Positions 1-5,538 of a stretch of 7,983 nt of DNA are shown here, piece after piece. Numbering within the stretch: position 1 is the stretch's first letter; each line of letters starts with the position of its first letter. Source of the stretch: an uncultured Ruminobacter sp. (GTDB lineage: Bacteria; Pseudomonadota; Gammaproteobacteria; Enterobacterales; Succinivibrionaceae). The translations under genes and the position numbers were made by a program. The DNA is taken from positions 1-7,983 of the forward strand of contig CAAFXL010000038.1 in the NCBI GenBank assembly GCA_900767005.1. Reading direction: 5' to 3'. The notes beneath the pieces were generated by a model. That model worked only from the letters and a program-made list of their open reading frames with translations, was not told the DNA's origin and made no database searches.

Positions 1-609
1 ACTATTGAAGAATTAAAGGCTCAATATAAGCCAACTAAGAATAGCGGTATTCGTCCAAGCGGTAGAACATCTCGAGGTGTACGCGGTATCAAGTTACGTA
101 AGGGTGCAGAATTAGTAGCAATGATTGTAGTTGATCCAACTATTCCAAATTACGTAATCGCTTGTGAAAATGGTTATGGTAAGCGTACTAAGGTTACCAG
201 CTTTAGATTAACTTCTCGTGGTTCACAAGGTGTTCGTGCAATTAATACTAATGAAAGAAATGGTAAGGTAATTGGTGCTCTTCAAGTTAATGATGAAGAT
301 AACTTAATGCTTATTACCGATTCTGGTGTATTAATTAGAACTAGAGTAGAAGAAATTTCAATTGTAGGAAGAAGTGCAGCTGGCGTTAAGGTAATTAGCC
401 TTGATGAAGGCACTAAGCTTGTTTCTATGAAGAAATTTACTCCAGTTGAAGAAACAACTAGTGAAGAAGAATCTAACTCTGAAGAACCAAACTTAAATGA
501 AGAAAATGAAGTAGCTTCTTCTGATTTAAGTATGGATGAAACAGAGAATAGTACAGAGAATAACTCTCTAGATGATTTAGATAATCAAAATCCAGAAGAC
601 AATCAATAA
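1..609 (+). CDS. gyrA: DNA gyrase subunit A, C-terminal part (5' end outside window)
   Basis: GyrA is the DNA-breaking and DNA-wrapping subunit of gyrase (A2B2), which introduces negative supercoils using ATP. The frame is open from base 1, so only the last 202 residues are here. They belong to the beta-pinwheel C-terminal wrapping domain. The blade strings GRTSRGVRGIKL, ENGYGKRTKV, ERNGKVIGALQV, LITDSGVLIRTRV and EISIVGR match E. coli GyrA almost position by position. The first ATG in the window (121) is internal and not a start. The last 53 residues (codons about 448-606) form a Ser/Asn-rich acidic tail with 20 Asp/Glu and no Lys or Arg. It is somewhat longer than the E. coli tail, which is known to tune wrapping. 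The gene ends in TAA and is followed at once by a hairpin terminator and then serC. The identity is very secure. Confidence 0.97.
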   Translation, partial: TIEELKAQYKPTKNSGIRPSGRTSRGVRGIKLRKGAELVAMIVVDPTIPNYVIACENGYGKRTKVTSFRLTSRGSQGVRAINTNERNGKVIGALQVNDEDNLMLITDSGVLIRTRVEEISIVGRSAAGVKVISLDEGTKLVSMKKFTPVEETTSEEESNSEEPNLNEENEVASSDLSMDETENSTENNSLDDLDNQNPEDNQ

Positions 610-615
610 CGGTGT

Positions 616-642
616 AATATGGGGCTAAACGCCCCATATTTT
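616..642 (+). terminator. Intrinsic terminator after gyrA
   Basis: A perfect 10-bp stem (AATATGGGGC at 616-625 with GCCCCATATT at 631-640) encloses a 5-base loop and runs into only four T (639-642). The GC-rich upper stem makes it a good hairpin, but the short T-run suggests it may leak. Only 27 bases separate it from the serC start, so serC is either read through from gyrA or has a promoter inside the gyrA tail. Confidence 0.8.
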
Positions 643-669
643 GCTTAAACTTAAACATAGGTATAATAA

Positions 670-1755
670 ATGAGTAAGGTATTTAATTTTTCAGCAGGTC
701 CTGCAATGCTACCAGTTGAGGTTATGCGTAAGTGTCAGGAAGAGTTCTTAGATTATAACGGACTAGGCGTAAGTATTATTGAAATGTCTCACCGTTCTAA
801 GGATTATATTGAAGTTGCTAATCAAGCAGTAGCTGATTTAAGCGATCTTCTAAAGCTACCTCATAATTATAAGATTCTATTTATGCATGGTGGTGGACGT
901 GGAATGTTCGCAAATGTTGCAATGAATATTTCAGATCCAAATGCAAGTGCTGATTACCTTGTTGATGGTGCATGGTCTGGCTATGCAGCAACTGAAGCTA
1001 AGAAGTATACCAAAGTTAATGAAACTAAGATCGATTCATTAAATGATAAGGGCTTAGTAACTTTAAATACTAAGGGTTTAAAGTTTGGGGCTGACTCAAA
1101 GTACGTTCACGTTTGTTTAAATGAAACTATTCATGGTATTGAAATCAATGAAGACATTGATACTGGTTCATTACCATTAATCGCTGATGCTTCTTCTAAT
1201 ATTCTATCAAGACCTATTGATGTATCTAAGTATGGTATTATTTATGCTGGTGCTCAGAAGAACATTGGACCATCAGGTTTTGCTATTGCGATTGTTCGTG
1301 AAGACTTAATTGGTCATGCTCAGTCATTCTGCCCTGCAATCTCTGATTTCAAGGTTACTTTAGAACATGATTCAATGTTTAATACTCCTAATACATTTGC
1401 TTGGTATTTATCAGGTCTTGTATTTAAGTGGATTAAGGATCTTGGTGGTCTAGAAGCTATGGCTAAACGTAATCAAGAAAAAGCTGACCTTCTATATGGC
1501 TTTATTGATAGCTGTGATTTCTACTCTAACAATGTTGATCCTTCATGCCGTTCACGTATGAATGTTCCATTCTTCTTAAAGAATAAAGATTTAGATCAAG
1601 AGTTCTTAGCTAAGTCTAAGGAAGCTGGTTTATGTAACCTTAAGGGTCACCGCGTATTAGGTGGTATGAGAGCAAGTATCTACAACGCAATGCCAATTGA
1701 AGGTGTTAAGGCATTAGTTGAATTTATGGATAAGTTTGCAAAAGAACATAAGTAA
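670..1755 (+). CDS. serC: Phosphoserine aminotransferase
   Basis: SerC is a cytoplasmic PLP enzyme that makes 3-phosphoserine from 3-phosphohydroxypyruvate and glutamate (serine pathway). It also acts on the analogous step of pyridoxal 5'-phosphate synthesis. The product is 361 residues, essentially the E. coli length (362). It opens with FNFSAGPAMLP, has the substrate-contacting MSHRSK at 39-44, the cofactor-binding HGGGRG at 73-78, Trp102, Asp173 (ADASS, pyridine-nitrogen contact) and the Schiff-base Lys197 in YAGAQKNIGPSG. The C-terminal GHRVLGGMRASIYNAMP signature is intact, as are MFNTPNTFAWYLSGLVFKW and SRMNVPF. No residue needed for catalysis appears to be missing. The start is set by an AGG (659-661) eight bases before the ATG. 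Gyrase A upstream is a common neighbour in gammaproteobacteria; the aroA that often follows serC is absent here. Confidence 0.97.
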   Translation: MSKVFNFSAGPAMLPVEVMRKCQEEFLDYNGLGVSIIEMSHRSKDYIEVANQAVADLSDLLKLPHNYKILFMHGGGRGMFANVAMNISDPNASADYLVDGAWSGYAATEAKKYTKVNETKIDSLNDKGLVTLNTKGLKFGADSKYVHVCLNETIHGIEINEDIDTGSLPLIADASSNILSRPIDVSKYGIIYAGAQKNIGPSGFAIAIVREDLIGHAQSFCPAISDFKVTLEHDSMFNTPNTFAWYLSGLVFKWIKDLGGLEAMAKRNQEKADLLYGFIDSCDFYSNNVDPSCRSRMNVPFFLKNKDLDQEFLAKSKEAGLCNLKGHRVLGGMRASIYNAMPIEGVKALVEFMDKFAKEHK

Positions 1756-1789
1756 TCACTACTAATATTACTTAGAAAATTTAATGTTT

Positions 1790-1813
1790 AAGCCGCTTTC
1801 AAAGCGGCTTTTT
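1790..1813 (+). terminator. Intrinsic terminator after serC
   Basis: An inverted repeat with arms AAGCCGCT (1790-1797) and AGCGGCTT (1803-1810) around TTCAA is followed by a T-run (1809-1813). It lies 35 bases after the serC stop and is a standard rho-independent terminator. On the minus strand the stem is followed by AAACATT, so it is a poor terminator for the converging NERD gene. Confidence 0.9.
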
Positions 1814-1814
1814 A

Positions 1815-1860
1815 AATGCTTATAGGATATTTAAATATTGCTTATAAAGTAATAAGCATT
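1815..1860. repeat. Three copies of TGCTTAT/ATAAGCA in the serC-NERD convergent gap
   Basis: AATGCTTAT (1815-1823) is an exact inverted match of ATAAGCATT (1852-1860). A second direct copy, TGCTTAT (1839-1845), can pair with the same right arm across a 6-base loop (1846-1851). Two alternative hairpins therefore share one arm. On the minus strand the small hairpin is followed by ATATTTAAAT and could weakly end transcription from the NERD gene. No other function can be read from it. Confidence 0.5.
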
Positions 1861-1912
1861 ATGAGTAAATGACAAAAATTACTAAATCAAAAATTGTCCA
1901 AAGTAAGAAATA

Positions 1913-2932
1913 CTAATTAATGCGTGACGAATCAAGGAACGACAAAATATTTAAGATTTGAGCTTGTGATAATTCTTTACGCGTACTCCTATTGCTAGTA
2001 ATAAAATCATTTAGTTCATTAATTGTAATAATTTTACAAGGGAGCTCCGATTTAATTTCACAAATTCTAGCGTTCTTATTAGCTAGAACTAGGAGAATTG
2101 TAGGAGTAAGATTTAGTGGTTTTAAAAAATTCTCCATAAACTCTTTTTGTCTTATTAATTGTTCATTTGGAGATGGAATAGGATATTGGTGATGGGGTTC
2201 TTTTTTAAACCAATTGCCATTTTTATCAACCATAATACCAATTTTTGTGTTTTCTCCTTGTTCATTAATTCCAAATGCTTTAGTTTCAAGGATAAAGGTG
2301 CCAGTGGGACCTACGATGATATGGTCTAGTTCCAATGTATTTTCATTATTATCCTTAAGAACTACGCCGCTAACACATTTATATTGAGTAGGAAGGAGAG
2401 AAATCGCGTCTCTAACTAACTGTTCACCAATATTGCCAACTGATTTAATGCGTGAATCTTCTTCGGATAAACCTTTACGGATTTTTAATTTACCATCTCT
2501 TTCTTCATAATTTGGTCTTTCATTAACTCCTTCAACTCCTAATTTTAGGAGTAATGAACGAAATTCTTCTTTAGACGCTGTGGATAATTTGTAGGATGAT
2601 ACAATTTTATGAAAAAATATCCATTTTAAGTTTCCTAGTTCTGGTCCACTATAGGTGAGTGTTTTCTTATTATCTTTTCTGATAATTTTTGAGCCAGGAT
2701 AAATTTTTAGGAAATCAAGGTATTGGGCTAGAATTGTTTCGTTTTGATCATTTGAAATTCTAATTTTCCAATCATAAAACTTTTGGGTATCAGGAAGTTT
2801 TATGTACTTAGAATTGTAGCGGGATCTTTTTTGTCTAGAATTTTTGCGAAGTAATTTTCTAATTTGATTTAGTATAGAAAAGATTAGAAATACTACTATC
2901 GCAATAAATATAAAAATTTCTTTTTGGGTCAT
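1913..2932 (-). CDS. Membrane-anchored NERD (nuclease-related domain) protein
   Basis: The product is 339 residues. Residues 5-20 are a single strongly hydrophobic segment, followed by a Lys/Arg-rich stretch (25-38), which by the positive-inside rule places the rest in the cytoplasm. A poorly recognised region (about 45-160) leads to a NERD domain at about 163-290. GNIGEQLV (166-173), the ELDHIIVG strand (201-208; Asp203) and ETK (Glu216, Lys218) form the pattern expected of a PD-(D/E)XK-like nuclease fold; a Gln (258) after it is also typical. NERD domains are predicted nucleases found alone or fused to helicases, kinases or DNA-binding parts; cellular roles are mostly unknown, so no process is assigned. 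The start has a good ribosome site (AAAGG) nine bases upstream on the minus strand. The gene ends in TAG while its neighbours use TAA. It is last in the minus-strand series, 125 bases after the gene upstream. Confidence 0.8.
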   Translation of the reverse strand: MTQKEIFIFIAIVVFLIFSILNQIRKLLRKNSRQKRSRYNSKYIKLPDTQKFYDWKIRISNDQNETILAQYLDFLKIYPGSKIIRKDNKKTLTYSGPELGNLKWIFFHKIVSSYKLSTASKEEFRSLLLKLGVEGVNERPNYEERDGKLKIRKGLSEEDSRIKSVGNIGEQLVRDAISLLPTQYKCVSGVVLKDNNENTLELDHIIVGPTGTFILETKAFGINEQGENTKIGIMVDKNGNWFKKEPHHQYPIPSPNEQLIRQKEFMENFLKPLNLTPTILLVLANKNARICEIKSELPCKIITINELNDFITSNRSTRKELSQAQILNILSFLDSSRIN

Positions 2933-2958
2933 TTAAGTTTACCTTTAGTATTTCTAAA

Positions 2959-3061
2959 CCTAAAGTTTAAACTAAGCTTAGTTTTATTTACTAAGCTTAA
3001 GTTTTATTAGTTGCTAATTTTTGTTTTTTTTATTTATTTTTATTTAAATCCTAAAGTTTAA
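2959..3061. repeat. Repeat-rich gap: CCTAAAGTTTAA direct repeat and paired ACTAAGCTTA palindromes
   Basis: CCTAAAGTTTAA occurs at 2959-2970 and again at 3050-3061, where it overlaps the stop codon of the 797-residue gene. Between them lie two direct copies of ACTAAGCTTA (2971-2980 and 2990-2999), 19 bases apart, each with the palindromic core TAAGCTTA. The two copies can also fold as one hairpin with a single bulge around GTTTTATTT. A T-rich tract on the plus strand (about 3018-3045) reads as A-rich on the minus strand, so it is no terminator for the minus genes. The arrangement could be an operator in front of the NERD gene or a weak terminator of the gene before it. Confidence 0.45.
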
Positions 3062-5451
3062 CCTTGGGTTAATTTATCAGTATAATCAATTAAATTAGTG
3101 TTTTCTTTTAAGATAGCAATAATATCATTGATATTCTTAAACTGAGGAAGAAGAGCACCACTAATAAAATCAATGCCCATTTCATTAATTGCTTTAGCAA
3201 GCACTAAGTTATCCGCACCTTCACAGATAATCTTAAATTTTTGGTTAAGTTTTGCTTGTTTTAAGTTTTCATGAATCATATAACGATCATATTCACTTGA
3301 GATAATACGGTGAATAATTGAGCTTGGAACGCTTACTTGGGTAATATGATTATTTTGGACAAATTTATCATTTAAGTAGCCTAAACTAAACTGTTCGAGG
3401 TGAATCCCAAAACCAGCAGTAGTTAATTGCTTGATAGCATGTAGAGCACAATGGATATCACTACTTAAGGTATTTTCTTTTATAGCAAAGAAGATACGTG
3501 ATGGAAGAATATGGTAATTAACTACCATGATATCAAGGAATGAAAGTAGGTTAGTATCAGTTAATTGTGAAAAATTTAATGGAATAATTAAATTTAGATT
3601 TTGATTAGTTTCTTCATCAATGCGATGAAGGTGCTTAATACTAGATTCAATTTTCCAATAACCAAATTCAATATTAATGCCACAACTTACAAAGTCATCA
3701 GTAAAGTCTTCGGTAGCTACTTTATTAAGTGATTTATACCAAATAGGGGAAACATAAATCGCATCGGCACAAGCGTTTTTAGTGTTATAGATAATGCTAT
3801 AAGTGGTATCAAGTTCACCGCTAAGTTTTGCTTTACGTATGCTGGCTTCAAAGATAGAATCTGCAATATTTGCCTTTTGAAGGTTATCATTAAAGATAGT
3901 ATAAACATCAGCTTCTTCTGAGGCAATTGAGGTATTAAAAGCAATATGAACCTTATTAATAATCTTATCACTAAGTAAAGATGGGCTATAAATTCTTAAA
4001 ATACCAGCCTTAATTTGACAGGTTTGATGTTTAGCAAAGTGGTTTGAAAGGTTTGCTTTAATGCTATCAAGTAGAGTATAGATACTTTGAACATTAGAGT
4101 AATTGGTAGTTAAAATTCCATAAATACCATTTTCAATTAAGCATAATTTATCGCCATCTTGAAGTGATGAAATAATAATCTTTGAGATTTCACGACTATG
4201 AGCTTCAAGATTTTGCGAAGATTGGGTTTTAATATTCTTAAATTGGGGAATGAATTCTACTAAGTAAATATTTAAACCATTATCGATTTTAAATTTAGCT
4301 TGAATTAATTCAATTTGTTCTTTTAACCAAATTTTATTAGGAAGACCTGTATTTATATCATAATTTGAATATAGGGACATATTCTCATTTAGATGGGCAA
4401 TTTCACGGTCTTTTTCTTCATTAGTATCTAAGCTTTTAGAAAGGTGTTCTAAAAGAGTAAAGATTTCATCAGAAGTCGGGTTAATGTTTTGTAATTTTGC
4501 GTAACGATCTAAGCGGTTAGAGTTTAGGGCAAAGAATCTAATTAAGCGGATAATATTAAATAAATGGTAGCAAATTATAATTACAAATAAGATTGCAGTA
4601 ATGATAAAGATAGTTAGATTGTTAATAATTCCTGCTTCAATAGTTTCATGAAGGGAGAATAAAGGCACATAAGTAATGATTTGCCCAAAAAATCCACCTT
4701 TAAAGATTACAGGAGTAATATTAACGGAGTTGGTATCATTATGTAGATCAGTATCGTTAATTAGGTCATTATAGGTTGCGTTATCTTTATAGCGACCAAT
4801 AATATCACTTAAACGGGGAATTGATTCGTTGTAGCGGTTTAAAGTTACGATTTCCTCAAAAGATTCAGGTGTAATTTTTTCATCTAACCAATTATTAGAA
4901 TTACTCTTTAATGGAACAAAGAGTTTTGGTAGGGGACTAATTTGATTGATAGCTTCATTATAGTATTTAGCATCAATTGCAATTACTGAATAACCTTTTT
5001 GATTAGCAATTACTAGTTTATGAAAAATTAAGGTATAGCAGTATACATTACAGATAAATGATAAATTTACGTTATTATTTAATTTTAAACTTTTTTCTAT
5101 AAAATCAGTGATTTCTTTTTCAGAAACATACCAATTATTAACATACTGGGTAAATTTTTTCTTAGTCTGTAAGTTATTCCATTCAATATAGGCAATGTTA
5201 TCAGGTAGATTTATATATTGAGGGTCTTCAAGTTCAATTTTTAGGAGAAGATTTGAGATTTGAGCTTCAACTTTAGCTTCAACTCGAGCACTTACAAAAT
5301 TAATTTCATTGGTACTAACTTGGGACTCCTGATTAGAATTTACGTAAGAAGCTCCACTAAAAATCATATAAGCACATAAGACACAGAACGTAAGGGTAAG
5401 TATGAAATTAATAATTACCTGTCGTGAAAATGGTAGTCTTATGTAGTACAT
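3058..5451 (-). CDS. Membrane protein with highly degenerate GGDEF and EAL domains (signalling pseudoenzyme)
   Basis: This is a 797-residue inner-membrane protein. TM1 is at about 11-31, a periplasmic region of about 240 residues at 35-273, and TM2 at 275-300. A HAMP-like or coiled linker (about 301-360) is followed by a GGDEF fold (about 362-520) and an EAL fold (about 530-790). The domain calls rest on DINTGLPNK at 365-373 (for DxLTGLPNR) and on the spacing and leftover strands. The catalytic motifs are gone: GGDEF reads ENGIY (440-444), EAL reads VSP (567-569), DDFG reads EQFS (685-688) and KID reads VSV. NFS (626-628), Glu658 and CEG (743-745) are the main remnants. It cannot be expected to make or cleave c-di-GMP and probably does not bind it in the usual way. 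CsrD, another gammaproteobacterial degenerate GGDEF-EAL protein, is the nearest known precedent in architecture; CsrD function is not claimed. The start follows AAAAGGA seven bases upstream. Cys134 and Cys138 are periplasmic and might form a disulfide. Confidence 0.75.
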   Translation of the reverse strand: MYYIRLPFSRQVIINFILTLTFCVLCAYMIFSGASYVNSNQESQVSTNEINFVSARVEAKVEAQISNLLLKIELEDPQYINLPDNIAYIEWNNLQTKKKFTQYVNNWYVSEKEITDFIEKSLKLNNNVNLSFICNVYCYTLIFHKLVIANQKGYSVIAIDAKYYNEAINQISPLPKLFVPLKSNSNNWLDEKITPESFEEIVTLNRYNESIPRLSDIIGRYKDNATYNDLINDTDLHNDTNSVNITPVIFKGGFFGQIITYVPLFSLHETIEAGIINNLTIFIITAILFVIIICYHLFNIIRLIRFFALNSNRLDRYAKLQNINPTSDEIFTLLEHLSKSLDTNEEKDREIAHLNENMSLYSNYDINTGLPNKIWLKEQIELIQAKFKIDNGLNIYLVEFIPQFKNIKTQSSQNLEAHSREISKIIISSLQDGDKLCLIENGIYGILTTNYSNVQSIYTLLDSIKANLSNHFAKHQTCQIKAGILRIYSPSLLSDKIINKVHIAFNTSIASEEADVYTIFNDNLQKANIADSIFEASIRKAKLSGELDTTYSIIYNTKNACADAIYVSPIWYKSLNKVATEDFTDDFVSCGINIEFGYWKIESSIKHLHRIDEETNQNLNLIIPLNFSQLTDTNLLSFLDIMVVNYHILPSRIFFAIKENTLSSDIHCALHAIKQLTTAGFGIHLEQFSLGYLNDKFVQNNHITQVSVPSSIIHRIISSEYDRYMIHENLKQAKLNQKFKIICEGADNLVLAKAINEMGIDFISGALLPQFKNINDIIAILKENTNLIDYTDKLTQG

Positions 5452-5475
5452 AGTTTTATCCTTTTATCGTAATAG

Positions 5476-5504
5476 TATAAAACCGGATAGAATCCGGTTT
5501 TATA
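5476..5504 (-). terminator. Intrinsic terminator between the two GGDEF-EAL genes
   Basis: A 10-bp perfect stem (AAAACCGGAT at 5479-5488 with ATCCGGTTTT at 5492-5501) extends by three A/T pairs and closes on a 3-base loop. The central CCGGAT/ATCCGG makes it strong, and the minus strand continues in TTTTATACT. It ends the LapD-like transcript 35 bases past its stop and sits 24 bases before the next start. Two exact TATAAT hexamers on the minus strand (5533-5528 and 5510-5505) lie upstream of it without a matching -35. If either is used, the hairpin would be in the 5' leader of the 797-residue gene. Confidence 0.7.
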
Positions 5505-5538
5505 ATTATAAACTAATATAAAGAAAAATTATAGTTAG

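Noticed and set aside
473..658. Minus-strand 61-codon frame opposite the gyrA tail
   Set aside because: It is antisense to the acidic-tail codons, with no ribosome site and low-complexity product.
662..667. Perfect TATAAT immediately before the serC start codon
   Set aside because: A transcript from this box would begin at or inside the start codon, losing the ribosome site, and no -35 lies at the right distance. It is most likely an AT-rich spacer.
1992..2192. Plus-strand 66-codon frame inside the NERD gene
   Set aside because: It is a shadow of the NERD coding frame, whose conserved motifs prove the other strand is coding.
3717..3971. Second minus-strand frame of 84 codons within the 797-residue gene
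   Set aside because: It is an out-of-frame shadow in AT-rich coding sequence with no recognisable product.
3058..5451. 797-residue gene as a pseudogene
   Set aside because: Domain motifs are eroded, but the frame is intact for 797 codons, has a good ribosome site and keeps membrane topology and secondary-structure spacing, so a maintained pseudoenzyme is likelier than a broken gene.
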